In this document: positions 1-7,287 of the stretch, one piece after another
Layout: each line of letters starts with the position of its first letter
How positions within the stretch are numbered: the stretch's first letter is position 1
DNA from: Dethiosulfatibacter sp.
Lineage (GTDB): Bacteria; Bacillota_A; Clostridia; Tissierellales; Dethiosulfatibacteraceae
Length of the DNA stretch: 13,615 bases
Assembly: GCA_019084435.1 (NCBI GenBank)
Contig: JAHRFV010000032.1
Span: forward strand, 1-13,615
Direction of reading: 5' to 3'
Position numbers and translations under genes: made by a program
Notes under the pieces: generated by a model
Database searches by the model: none
Told to the model about the DNA's origin: nothing
Seen by the model: only the letters and a program-made list of their open reading frames with translations

Positions 1-328
1 CGTATTGATCAATACTGCCTGACAAAAGCTCTTGCTCTGTCAAGTAAACTAATTCTGAGCTTTGATTTTCAGGGAGGACTTTGTCTGTGTAGTTGACTTT
101 TATTCCGCTGTCGGACAGCTTCAGGTCAAAATCCCCGCTGCCATTGTTCAAAAATGGTATTGTAATAGCTATCAGTAATACCAAGCTGGAAGCAATTGGT
201 GCTAACCACTTTTTCTTTTCAGTTCTGCCTGAATGCTTACGGGCAAGAATCGCAACCAGCATACGTTCATCGGCTGTGCTGTCTGGATTCACTTTATTCC
301 ACGAATCTATGATTTGTTTATTTTTCAT
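1..328 (-). CDS. Probable anti-sigma factor, partial (C-terminus outside window)
   Basis: The first 109 residues are visible and the frame is still open at base 1. The ATG at 326-328 lies inside the end of the upstream ECF sigma gene, an 11-base overlap typical of co-translated sigma/anti-sigma pairs. A GGAGTGAT ribosome site at 333-340 fits this start. The protein has a short polar N-terminal part (begins MKNKQIIDSW, with an ADERML helix near residue 20), a basic stretch (RTEKKK, residues 35-40), then one membrane helix at about residues 42-60 (LAPIASSLVLLIAITIPF) and the start of an extracytoplasmic domain. By family logic the N-terminal part would hold the sigma factor at the membrane and the outer domain would sense the signal. 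I recognise no specific family domain, so the role rests on position and topology. Confidence 0.7.
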   Translation of the reverse strand, partial: MKNKQIIDSWNKVNPDSTADERMLVAILARKHSGRTEKKKWLAPIASSLVLLIAITIPFLNNGSGDFDLKLSDSGIKVNYTDKVLPENQSSELVYLTEQELLSGSIDQY

Positions 329-815
329 TAAAATCACTCCCTAATTTTTCTCGGAGAACGCTACGCGCCTCATGTAGGTAGTTACGGATTGTAGATTGCG
401 GTTTGCCAAGAATTTCTGAAATATCAACACTGGTATAGCCCTCGTAATAATACAGGTAAACAACCGTTTTGTATTTATCGGGTAGATCCATAACCACACT
501 TAGTGTTTCGTCGATTTCGATATTTCCATTCCCTTGATTGTTTTCGTAGTCCTCCAGATTTATACGTTTGCGCCACCAGTTCTTCAAGACGTTCTTGCAC
601 AGGTTCGTCGCGGTTCGGATGAGCCATGCCTTTTCGTGCTCTTCGCTATCAAATGGAGCCCCAGCCTTTATCAGTTGAATAAATGTATCCTGAACAGCAT
701 CCTCGGTATCAGCAGGGTTCTTCATATAAGCAAAGCAGACACGATAAACTGTCAATCTATGTCGCTTGTATATTTCTGCAATCTCTTTGTCCGTACGTAA
801 CAAAGATTTAGTCAT
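318..815 (-). CDS. ECF-type RNA polymerase sigma factor
   Basis: A 165-aa sigma-70 family protein of the extracytoplasmic function type, the usual length for the group. Region 2 spans about residues 14-80: an IYKRHRLTVYRVCFAYMKN helix, the DTEDAVQDTFIQLIK core-binding segment, and the WLIRTATNLCKN and NWWRKR -10 recognition part. Region 4 spans about 108-158, with LPDKYKTVVYLYYYEGY followed by the helix-turn-helix ISEILGKPQSTIRNYLHEAR. The start is supported by AAAGGAGGG about seven bases upstream. It overlaps the anti-sigma gene by 11 bases and is very probably co-transcribed with it. A possible SigA-type promoter lies in the 816-900 gap. The target regulon is not visible. The sequence here is less AT-rich than the genes to the right. 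Confidence 0.93.
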   Translation of the reverse strand: MTKSLLRTDKEIAEIYKRHRLTVYRVCFAYMKNPADTEDAVQDTFIQLIKAGAPFDSEEHEKAWLIRTATNLCKNVLKNWWRKRINLEDYENNQGNGNIEIDETLSVVMDLPDKYKTVVYLYYYEGYTSVDISEILGKPQSTIRNYLHEARSVLREKLGSDFNEK

Positions 816-914
816 CGCTTCGCCCTCCTTTCACTACTAATACAATTTAAAACACCAAAGTGTCGGATATTTTTATAGTTTATTTTAATCACTTCCAACT
901 CTTTAATGTATTAT

Positions 915-943
915 TTGAATATAAAAAAGAAAAATGATAACAT
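915..943 (+). promoter_or_regulatory. Candidate SigA promoter with extended -10 for the GNAT gene
   Basis: TTGAAT (915-920), a 17-base spacer, then TAACAT (938-943) preceded by TGA, which gives an extended -10. The -10 is imperfect. It lies about 60 bases before the start of the acetyltransferase gene at 1004. The 816-1003 gap contains no gene and must carry promoters for two divergent genes. Confidence 0.35.
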
Positions 944-1003
944 TGATATTAGTTAATACTATCGATGCGAATCTAACAACTAGTTATCATGAGGAGATTA
1001 GGT

Positions 1004-1477
1004 ATGACTGATTATACCATTGAAAAATTCACAGAGGAATATGCAAGAGAAATTTGCACCTGGAAATATAAAAATGAATATGCTGTTTATAATTTTTCTG
1101 ACTATCATATTGTAGAAAAAAATAAATGGGACTTAGCAATAAAAGAAAAAAGAGAGGCTGAATTTGTAGCGATAGTTCAAAATAATGAATTAGTTGCTTT
1201 TGGTAATATAACCGCAAATGACGGCAAAAGCATTATAGGCGTTGGATTAAAACCCAATTTTTGTGGCAAGGGTCATGGCAAAGACATAATGAAAATGTTG
1301 ATTGGGGAGTGTAAGAAAAGATACCCTCAGAATAAAGTAGCTCTTGAGGTTAGAACCTTCAATAAAAGAGCCTTGAAATGCTACTTGGACGTTGGATTTG
1401 AAATCAAAGACAAGTATGTTAGAGTTATATTTGATGATAAAGGCGAATTTTATTATATGGAATACTCACTACAGTAA
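1004..1477 (+). CDS. GNAT family N-acetyltransferase
   Basis: A 157-aa single-domain acetyltransferase that would move an acetyl group from acetyl-CoA to an amine on an unknown substrate. The acetyl-CoA loop is VGLKPNFCGKGHGKDIMKM, around residues 79-97, matching the family's R/QxxGxG/A pattern. A strand (VALEVRTFN) follows, then the alpha/tyrosine segment (RALKCYLDVGFE), the usual GNAT ending. An ATG also exists at 989, but GAGGAG at 991-996 lies inside that extension and is seven bases before 1004, so I take 1004. The gene converges on the MFS gene with only 12 bases between stops and no clear terminator in the gap. Substrate unknown. Confidence 0.88.
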   Translation: MTDYTIEKFTEEYAREICTWKYKNEYAVYNFSDYHIVEKNKWDLAIKEKREAEFVAIVQNNELVAFGNITANDGKSIIGVGLKPNFCGKGHGKDIMKMLIGECKKRYPQNKVALEVRTFNKRALKCYLDVGFEIKDKYVRVIFDDKGEFYYMEYSLQ

Positions 1478-1489
1478 TATAATTAAATG

Positions 1490-2677
1490 CTATTTCTTAG
1501 ATTTTCTTAACAATATATAGCTGTTGATCAAAACCAATACACTACCTAATCCTCCCAATGTCTTAAAGGCAACGCTTAAAGAGTACCTGTCTCCAATGAT
1601 ACCAACCATGGGAAATAATGTAATCATAAAAAAGCTGAAAACCATACTGGCAAAGGAAAGCACAGTTGCCCTATTTTCACTTGGAATCATTTTATTAATA
1701 TAGTCATTGCTGGATACAAAAATAATACCCTCTGTAATCATAAGTAGTATAAAGAATAAATAATAGTATGAGCTAATAGCGATACCCCATATGCAAAAGA
1801 CAGTCAAGAAAGGCGTTAAAAGCAAAAGCTTCTTTTCTTTGATTTTTCTCTCTATTTTATAAACGTTAAGTGCGACCACAGCGCTCGCTAAAGAAGAAAT
1901 GGCATATATGATGCCAATTACGAACTCGCTATACCCATCAGCCTTCATGTAATTTTGCAGATAGTAAAAAATAGACGTGCAGAATGCGAGAATTAATTGT
2001 GCGAAAAGAATGAGAAACCCTATTTTGGGATTATTTTTTACAACACGGATACTGTTGGTCAACTGTTTTCTAAATACACCTTTTCTTGTTTCCCCTGCTT
2101 GAGGTCTTCCATTAGTCGGTTCTCTAAATGTAAACGTTTGAAGTATCGTAATAAATCCAACTATGATTGTGACTGCAAAGGCCGCAGGATAGCTTTTTGT
2201 GGCCAGGTATCCTCCAATTAGAAACGAGATTGTTCCTGCTACCTGATAAAACATCTCTTTCCTTCCAGATATTCTCATGTATTGATTCTCTTCGCCAATC
2301 TCTTTTAAGGAATCATATATTAGAGCATCGCCTGCTCCGGATTCTAAATTATAGGACAAAGCTGTAAAAACAAAAGATATTGCAAACCAAAGAAAGCTAT
2401 TTGAAATCAAGAGCAGAACCACACCAAAAAGGGAGAAGACTCTCCCTAGTATTCTGCTGATCTTTCTTCCGAATACATCTGCAATAACTCCAGTTGGTAC
2501 CTCCATGGAAAAAGAGGTTATATGAAAAATGGTCTCCAGCAAACCTAATTGTGTTAAAGTCATCCCCTTGCTGGCAAGATAAATCATCCAGATTCCTCGG
2601 GTTAAGTCAATATTCTGAAGTAATGTATAGATGTAATTTCTTCCAACATTACGCTTTAGCTGATCATTATGATCCAT
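1490..2677 (-). CDS. MFS transporter (probable efflux)
   Basis: A 395-aa major facilitator protein of normal 12-helix length. The N-terminal half has the signature cytoplasmic loop 2-3 motif at about residues 63-75 (GVIADVFGRKISR), close to the family's GxLaDrxGrkxxl consensus. Hydrophobic spans recur through to the C-terminus, with a basic central loop (about residues 188-213) between the two six-helix halves. It would use the proton gradient to move a small molecule, most likely outward, but nothing fixes the substrate. An AGGAG site precedes the ATG. It is the last gene of the minus-strand cluster, 23 bases after the pentapeptide-repeat gene, which suggests co-transcription. Drug-efflux relatives are frequent in Firmicutes, so a resistance role is plausible but unproven. 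Confidence 0.9.
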   Translation of the reverse strand: MDHNDQLKRNVGRNYIYTLLQNIDLTRGIWMIYLASKGMTLTQLGLLETIFHITSFSMEVPTGVIADVFGRKISRILGRVFSLFGVVLLLISNSFLWFAISFVFTALSYNLESGAGDALIYDSLKEIGEENQYMRISGRKEMFYQVAGTISFLIGGYLATKSYPAAFAVTIIVGFITILQTFTFREPTNGRPQAGETRKGVFRKQLTNSIRVVKNNPKIGFLILFAQLILAFCTSIFYYLQNYMKADGYSEFVIGIIYAISSLASAVVALNVYKIERKIKEKKLLLLTPFLTVFCIWGIAISSYYYLFFILLMITEGIIFVSSNDYINKMIPSENRATVLSFASMVFSFFMITLFPMVGIIGDRYSLSVAFKTLGGLGSVLVLINSYILLRKSKK

Positions 2678-2700
2678 GATTAGGTCTCCTGATTACTGTT

Positions 2701-3567
2701 CTATTTCTTTATCCAAGCTTTAGGATAATCCAGCCATATTGGTAGCTTTGTTCTAGCGTCTCCCTTTGCGGTATTAACTTGAGATTGTGTAATATATAGA
2801 CTTTCTGTAAGATTTGCCCCTCTGATATCTGCATCCCTCAAATCAGCTCCAATAAGGTTTGTACCTTTCAAGTTAATTTCTCTAAGATCTGCTGCAATAA
2901 GAAATGCGCCTCTTAAATCCACTCCCGTTAGATTGATTTTTCTTAAATCGACACCAATCAAATCTAATCTCCCTGCAATTGTTTTTTTGCGATTAATACT
3001 CTTTTTTTGGTCTCTAGGAACCTTGGTTTGGTCAAGTTCACTGGTTTTTTGGAGAAGGGAGTTGACTTTGGCTCTATGTGAGGCTATGTCTAGCTCTATA
3101 AGATGAATAGCGCTTAGAAATGTTAGCCTCTCTGTTTCACTTAATAAGCTTTTTAAATCATCATGTAAAACACTATCCGTCACTTTCGAAATTGCTTCTG
3201 ACAGATACCACAGCATTTCATGCAGTTGTCTCATAGTGGAAAACACCTCAAACATTTGTGATGCCGATTCAGGATCTTTACGCCAGTCTTGTCCATTATA
3301 TGTGACTTGAGCAACCTTTTGCCCCGCGCCAAAACAATCATAAGCAGTGCATCCTTTCAGACCTTTTTCTATAAGATTATCATGAATAACACAACTAAAA
3401 TCGCACTGTAAATACATACAAGGTTTACCAGCCTCTTTATCAGTTGGAAAGCCATCTGAAGTTGTAAAGTATAAAGCAACACAGCAAAATCCAAAACATT
3501 TTCCGCAATCATTTTTTAGATTTTCAAATAATTTCACATCATATTGATCTCTATTTTCATATGTCAT
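2701..3567 (-). CDS. Pentapeptide-repeat protein with N-terminal cysteine cluster
   Basis: About 288 aa with two distinct ends. Numbering below is from an upstream in-frame ATG at 3573. The N-terminal third carries nine cysteines (residues 23, 26, 30, 31, 52, 57, 61, 75 and 80), including a CxxCxxxCC cluster and a CTAYDCFGAGQ segment, which looks like a metal or Fe-S site of YkgJ-like type. The middle (100-180) is helical. Residues 201-258 hold about eleven pentapeptide repeats of A(D/N)LxX type, such as GVDLR, AADLR and GANLT, which should fold as a right-handed quadrilateral beta helix. DNA-mimicking Qnr/McbG proteins use that fold, but eleven repeats is short for them. I prefer the start at 3567 because the TAGGTG site (3576-3581) lies eight bases before it but only two before 3573. 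It sits between a GNAT gene and an MFS gene in one strand cluster. Confidence 0.85.
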   Translation of the reverse strand: MTYENRDQYDVKLFENLKNDCGKCFGFCCVALYFTTSDGFPTDKEAGKPCMYLQCDFSCVIHDNLIEKGLKGCTAYDCFGAGQKVAQVTYNGQDWRKDPESASQMFEVFSTMRQLHEMLWYLSEAISKVTDSVLHDDLKSLLSETERLTFLSAIHLIELDIASHRAKVNSLLQKTSELDQTKVPRDQKKSINRKKTIAGRLDLIGVDLRKINLTGVDLRGAFLIAADLREINLKGTNLIGADLRDADIRGANLTESLYITQSQVNTAKGDARTKLPIWLDYPKAWIKK

Positions 3568-3632
3568 TTTCATTCACCTAATTTCATTAAGTCCTTGATT
3601 ATATTTAATACTACTTACCACTACAGAAGACG

Positions 3633-4133
3633 CTATAGTATCAATTCAAAATACGGTTCATCTTGATTGGTGTCCTCGCACCATTTCATCCCAACATAAT
3701 TAAACCCTAATTTTTCCAGAACTTTTTGGGAAGATTTGTTTTCAGGGTCTATTGAAGCCCCTATTTTTTTGATTTTCAAATGATTTTTCGCATAATCTAT
3801 ACACGCTATTGCCGCCTCTGTCGCATATCCCTTGCCCCAGTATTTTTTAGCTAAGTGATACATGAGCTCAGTGTCATAGCCATTAGTAGGAGGATTAAAC
3901 CCACACACTCCTATTATTTCTCCGGTTTCCTTCAACATAGCCAGATAAGGGGAAAACCCTCGCTCTTCCTGCATGTTCATATAGTATTGCAAGGCTTTGA
4001 ACTCACGCTCTCTAGTGCCTGCACCGCCACAATACTTCATTACCTCAATGTCACCCCAAAAGCTCATCACCGAGTCTAAATCATCCAGTTCCAAAGTTCT
4101 TAATATCAATCTTTCAGTCTCGCATATGGTCAA
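3633..4133 (-). CDS. GNAT acetyltransferase, RimJ/RimL type, TTG start
   Basis: A 166-aa protein beginning MTICETERLILRTLELDDLD, the hallmark opening of the RimJ/RimL-like GNAT branch (ETERLxLRxxxxxD). The acetyl-CoA loop is KKYWGKGYATEAA (about residues 96-108), and the C-terminal segment NKSSQKVLEKLGFNYVG is equally typical. The start is a TTG at 4131-4133. GAGGAGGA lies seven bases upstream, and the nearby ATG in CATATG is out of frame, so the ribosome site decides the start. Such proteins acetylate protein N-termini or small amines; the substrate cannot be read here. The gene lies 24 bases after the serine hydrolase gene and is probably read from the same promoter. Confidence 0.9.
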   Translation of the reverse strand: MTICETERLILRTLELDDLDSVMSFWGDIEVMKYCGGAGTREREFKALQYYMNMQEERGFSPYLAMLKETGEIIGVCGFNPPTNGYDTELMYHLAKKYWGKGYATEAAIACIDYAKNHLKIKKIGASIDPENKSSQKVLEKLGFNYVGMKWCEDTNQDEPYFELIL

Positions 4134-4157
4134 TTCAAATCCTCCTCAAAACAGACA

Positions 4158-5537
4158 TTACTCTACTTTCTTCCCTTTAAATTCCACAACACATTCGCGA
4201 AACAGTAATCCATTTATATCTCCATTATCATCTGAGGTAAATTCTATTGTTCTATATTCAACCCCTTCAGCAAAAAAATGACTTTCAGAGTATGGGAAAA
4301 ACTTGATTTTCCTTATAGATGGTTCTAGAATGAGATAATTATCAGTTGATTGTACTGAAACCTTACTTCCGTTTTCAAGCTCATAATCACCTTCAAATCT
4401 CTGCAAGTCATCTCCACTTAAGGAAATCATTTCTTTCTCTATTGGCAACACAATCTCTTCACCCAATGCCATTAACGATAAGACTTGTGCAATATTAAAA
4501 CTCAAATTGTCTTGATTACTGACATTCAATAAGGCTATAACAACTAAATTTTCCTCTGGGAACCTTAAGAGTGTGGATGAATATCCATTATTTAAGAGAC
4601 CATTATGACCTACCCACTTATTTCCATTGAGTTCTCCTACTCCCCAACCATAGCCATTATCGTACATCATCTCCATTGATTCTCTGCTTAGTATCTTCTC
4701 TTCATATAGTCCTCTGTCTAGTAAGTAAAGATCCTTAGTAGTTGAGTAAATATTTCCTGCACCGAAGAATACAGATACATCATATATTGTTCCAGATACC
4801 TTGTTTAGTTGAGAGTCTGATACAAAGTAACCTTCTGCCATATCAGGCAGGTCATTATTTGAAGCTGTTGCTTTTGTAGAATTCATATTTAAAGGTTTAA
4901 AAATATTATCTTCTAAGTACTCTTCGTATGTCTGACCTGATACGTATTCTACTATGTATGCTAATAAACTATAATTAATATTGCTATAAATAGTTGAGAT
5001 CCCTGGATCACTAATTAAAGGTTGGGTTTTTGCTTTATTGATTAATTCTTCTTTAGGGATTGGATGATAGAGACTAACATTAACATCCCTTGATAATCCC
5101 GAAGTGTGATTTAATAAATTCTCAATTGTAATCTCATTTCCTCTTGTTTGTTCCGGTATATACTTCGAAACAGGGTCATTGATGTCCAAAAGCCCTTTTT
5201 CTTGTAACTGCATAATAGCAATAGCCGTAATTGGTTTAGTAATTGAACCGATTAAGAATTTTGTATCTTCTGTAAAACCAACACTTTCTTCATAATTTGC
5301 CTGTCCATAGCCTTTGTTTAGTAATATTAAGCCATCCTTAGCTACAAGAATATTTCCATGTACTTTCTGTCCAGTAGAGACTTTGTTTAGAGCTTCGACA
5401 TACTGATTAGCTCCATTGATAAAAGTGCTGTTTCTTACTGATGCTTGCATACTACATCCTAAGAGAGGTAATGACATAGTAAGAATAACTAAGTAAACAA
5501 TCCCTTGTTTTTTAAAAAATCTCCTTGCAATTCTCAA
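4158..5537 (-). CDS. Serine hydrolase, class C beta-lactamase/PBP fold, lipoprotein
   Basis: A 459-aa secreted lipoprotein. The signal sequence (RRFFKK then a hydrophobic run) ends in the lipobox LLGC with the lipidated cysteine at residue 28. The catalytic motifs of the beta-lactamase/DD-peptidase superfamily are all present: SxxK as SITK (Ser98, Lys101), YxN as YSN (Tyr184, Asn186) and HxG as HNG (311-313). A beta-rich C-terminal domain of about 100 residues follows the catalytic part. True class C beta-lactamases carry KTG rather than HxG, so this is more likely an esterase, D-amino peptidase or cell-wall peptidase of the family than a drug-hydrolysing lactamase. The start is TTG, with GGGGTG six bases upstream. 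It heads the four-gene minus-strand cluster. Confidence 0.9.
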   Translation of the reverse strand: MRIARRFFKKQGIVYLVILTMSLPLLGCSMQASVRNSTFINGANQYVEALNKVSTGQKVHGNILVAKDGLILLNKGYGQANYEESVGFTEDTKFLIGSITKPITAIAIMQLQEKGLLDINDPVSKYIPEQTRGNEITIENLLNHTSGLSRDVNVSLYHPIPKEELINKAKTQPLISDPGISTIYSNINYSLLAYIVEYVSGQTYEEYLEDNIFKPLNMNSTKATASNNDLPDMAEGYFVSDSQLNKVSGTIYDVSVFFGAGNIYSTTKDLYLLDRGLYEEKILSRESMEMMYDNGYGWGVGELNGNKWVGHNGLLNNGYSSTLLRFPEENLVVIALLNVSNQDNLSFNIAQVLSLMALGEEIVLPIEKEMISLSGDDLQRFEGDYELENGSKVSVQSTDNYLILEPSIRKIKFFPYSESHFFAEGVEYRTIEFTSDDNGDINGLLFRECVVEFKGKKVE

Positions 5538-5584
5538 ATAATCACCCCAATATCATCATTAAATATAGCTATGAACAGTTGATT

Positions 5585-5619
5585 ATTATAATTTTATAAA
5601 TTTCATGACTACTTGTCTA
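5585..5619 (-). promoter_or_regulatory. Candidate SigA promoter of the minus-strand cluster
   Basis: On the minus strand, TAGACA (5614-5619) and TAAAAT (5591-5596) are separated by 17 bases. An overlapping perfect TATAAT (5585-5590) lies slightly downstream but has no good -35. Either would start a leader of about 45-50 bases before the serine hydrolase TTG and could drive all four genes down to the MFS transporter. Confidence 0.4.
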
Positions 5620-5648
5620 GTAATTGTTATTTCATTTCGTAAATTTCT

Positions 5649-5691
5649 CCGATGACTAACAGTGCTAAGACTCCCACATACACACTTCTAT
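5649..5691 (+). repeat. Half copy (A0) of the IS605-end-like repeat
   Basis: Repeats the left 29 bases of the 129-nt element (CCGATGACTAACAGTGCTAA and onward) up to CCCAC, then a short divergent stretch ending ACTTCTAT, directly followed by full copy A. It lacks the closing arm of hairpin 1 and all of hairpin 2, so it is a broken tandem duplicate. Confidence 0.7.
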
Positions 5692-5820
5692 CCAATGACT
5701 AACAGTGCTAGGACTCCCACTTCTATAAGTGGGAGATAAGCACTGTAGAGTCCCTGGATGACGGTTTCTAAGGTTCAGGTGGTGTTTCAAACACCATCTG
5801 AACCCAAGAACCCTGTTGAT
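5692..5820 (+). mobile_element. IS200/IS605 right-end / omegaRNA-like relic, copy A
   Basis: A 129-nt element with two strong hairpins. Hairpin 1 (5697-5752) is built from GACT/AGTC, CAGTGCT/AGCACTG and ACTCCCACTT/AAGTGGGAG arms. Hairpin 2 (5772-5804) is GGTTCAGGTGGTGTTT against its complement around CAA. A conserved tail, AAGAACCCTGTTGAT, follows. The same 129 nt recur at 7288 with nine differences. The hairpins followed by a CTGAACC(C/A)AAGAACCC tail resemble the 3' ends of TnpB-bearing IS200/IS605 elements, where the omegaRNA scaffold lies. No tnpA or tnpB is in the window, so this would be a non-autonomous (PATE/MITE-like) copy or an orphan RNA gene. The family assignment is from memory of such ends and is not proven. 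Confidence 0.6.
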
Positions 5821-5869
5821 CTCTTTGCAGTCTTCCCACCACTATACCAGGATGTATATCATAACGTTT

Positions 5870-6096
5870 TGAAAATTCTAAAATTTGGGTAGAACTATTA
5901 TAATAAAAATCGCTAATAATCTAGAAAAAAATAAAAAGTTTCAAATTAGGTGTAAGAAATCATCGTCCTAACGGGTTATATCTAGTGAAGGCTACTTTAT
6001 AGAACCACAACCAAGATTTTCTAATATTATGGCCTTTGACAATGAGTTTTATATTACCTCATCTGGAAAAGCTATGCTAACATCGATTATTGATAG
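5870..6096 (+). pseudogene. Decayed copy of anti-sigma 3' end plus 5' half of the small secreted protein gene
   Basis: This stretch closely matches 8960-9290. It begins with the end of the DUF4367 anti-sigma gene (AATCGCTAATAATCTAGAAA at 5909-5928), continues with the ~65-nt leader, loses about 110 bases that would hold the ribosome site and signal peptide, then picks up at IEPQPRFSNI and runs to MLTSIIDS. In the readable part the peptide differs from the intact copy at only a few residues. It has no start codon or ribosome site and stops at TAA soon after, so it is not a gene. The missing 3' half resembles what is found at 11017-11242. Confidence 0.85.
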
Positions 6097-6129
6097 TATA
6101 TTAAAATAAATAATATAAAGGAGTAAATT

Positions 6130-6306
6130 ATGTCATTTTTTTTGAGTATTTTTTTTCTTTCTTTGGTTGTAGGAGTCATGATAATAGGATTTGGTTCTGA
6201 GATAGGTATAGTAGTTTATGGTTCGGTAATGGTATCTTTATTATTATATATGTATATTGAATTACGAGATAAAATTGATAAAATACTTAAAGACGATAAA
6301 GAATAG
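6130..6306 (+). CDS. Small membrane protein, 58 aa
   Basis: Begins ATG at 6130 with AAAGGAG (6117-6123) six bases upstream and ends TAG at 6304. The product starts MSFFLSIFFLSLVVGVMIIG and has two hydrophobic segments (about residues 2-20 and 24-42) separated by a short FGSEIG turn. It ends in a charged tail (ELRDKIDKILKDDKE) that probably lies in the cytoplasm. I recognise no family. Short two-helix proteins of this shape are often toxin, holin-like or immunity proteins, but there is no specific support for any of these. It directly follows the decayed secreted-protein fragment, which may once have belonged to the same transcript. Confidence 0.55.
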   Translation: MSFFLSIFFLSLVVGVMIIGFGSEIGIVVYGSVMVSLLLYMYIELRDKIDKILKDDKE

Positions 6307-6374
6307 TTGCAGGTGTTTCTTATGCTTCTAACCCATTTGGCGAGATACTACTAGAATTAAGCAAAGAAGAAAGA

Positions 6375-6539
6375 ATGGCATTATCCGATAGTGACGTATC
6401 TTTTCTCAGGGATTTAAGTGATTTATGCGAAACCTATATTCATGTATTTAAGCTCAATATGCAAACCATAAATGAGTTTGAATACAATTTAAGATCTTTT
6501 GAAAATGAACTTAAATCTCTAATTGACAATATGAAATAA
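6375..6539 (+). CDS. Small ORF or 5'-truncated gene, hypothetical
   Basis: The frame is open from 6300 and reads like protein before the first ATG (GVSYASNPFGEILLELSKEE), so the 54-aa product from the ATG at 6375 (MALSDSDVSFLRDLSDLCET...) may be the tail of a longer lost gene. No ATG, GTG or TTG exists in frame upstream after the TAA at 6297-6299, and only an A/G-rich stretch stands before 6375. The tail is acidic and probably helical (FEYNLRSFENELKSLIDNMK). Function unknown; a remnant is at least as likely as a working gene. Confidence 0.35.
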   Translation: MALSDSDVSFLRDLSDLCETYIHVFKLNMQTINEFEYNLRSFENELKSLIDNMK

Positions 6540-6604
6540 GGTATCTTTTTTGAGTCCTACTGGTAGTATAAACGTATATCTATAGATTATTGAGGAGGAT
6601 ATGA

Positions 6605-7279
6605 ATGAAAAAATGGAAAGTAACTTGCTTAATTTTAGCGATAACTATATTCACTACTGGTCTTTTTGTTGCATTTGGAGAGGACATTCAAAGTAGATTG
6701 GCTGATTGGGGACATAATTTAGGAGAGGGAATGAAGATTATATATGAGAAATCCCATTCGCCTGAAAATTTACATGTTGTTGCATATATTAATGATATAC
6801 CGGTGTATGAACATGAGATTATAGAACGAATTTTAATAAATAAGGTTATATTGGACTCAATGAAAGCCGCTGGTAGTTCATCATCTCTGTCATGGGGATC
6901 GAATCCTTTCGATTATGTTTATAGAGAAAAATTCGAACTCAATTATGCAGAAATTAATGGTATTGAAGTTTCAAAAGAAGAATTGGAAAAATATATTTCG
7001 GTTGAAAAATCTTCTTGGGAATCAGAAGACACAAAAGAGATTTTTGCAAAATACCTTGATGGACTGGGCTTAACAGAAGAACAATTTTACAATGAATTTG
7101 CACCTCCGTTATATAAAGAAAAGCTAATTAAGGATAAGGTCAGGGAAGATATTCTAATAAATGCAGGAATGATTGAGAAAAACTATGAAGCAAGGCAGAA
7201 ATATTTAGATGACTTCTTTAAAGAAAATATAAAAGTTAAAGAAATCGATAAAGATTTCATAGACAAGCATAGCGAATAA
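6605..7279 (+). CDS. Membrane-anchored SurA_N-like protein lacking a PPIase domain
   Basis: A 224-aa protein with an N-terminal anchor or uncleaved signal (KKWKVTCLILAITIFTTGLFVAF, residues 2-24; no lipobox cysteine), so it should face the outside. Residues 58-185 follow the pattern of the SurA N-terminal chaperone domain: VVAYINDIPVYEHEI (the 'VNGxxIxxxE' opening), then EINGIEVSKEELEKYI and LDGLGLTEEQFYNEF. A parvulin PPIase domain, which would follow in PrsA or SurA, is absent, so a chaperone-like holding role is more likely than prolyl isomerisation. GAGGAGGA (6591-6598) sits six bases before the ATG at 6605; an ATG at 6601 is in another frame. Repeat copy B begins eight bases after the stop and a terminator follows it. 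Confidence 0.75.
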   Translation: MKKWKVTCLILAITIFTTGLFVAFGEDIQSRLADWGHNLGEGMKIIYEKSHSPENLHVVAYINDIPVYEHEIIERILINKVILDSMKAAGSSSSLSWGSNPFDYVYREKFELNYAEINGIEVSKEELEKYISVEKSSWESEDTKEIFAKYLDGLGLTEEQFYNEFAPPLYKEKLIKDKVREDILINAGMIEKNYEARQKYLDDFFKENIKVKEIDKDFIDKHSE

Positions 7280-7287
7280 GGCTTTAT

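Noticed and set aside
534..800. Plus-strand 88-aa ORF opposite the first sigma gene
   Set aside because: Antisense shadow of a clear ECF sigma factor, with no ribosome site or recognisable features.
4158..5537. Calling the serine hydrolase a true beta-lactamase
   Set aside because: The third motif is HNG, not KTG, and the C-terminal extension is more typical of esterase/peptidase relatives, so drug hydrolysis is not supported.
5649..5820. CRISPR-like reading of the repeated CTAACAGTGCTAAGACTCCCAC units
   Set aside because: Copies are not evenly spaced, there are no spacers of uniform length, and the units contain long hairpins of IS-end type.
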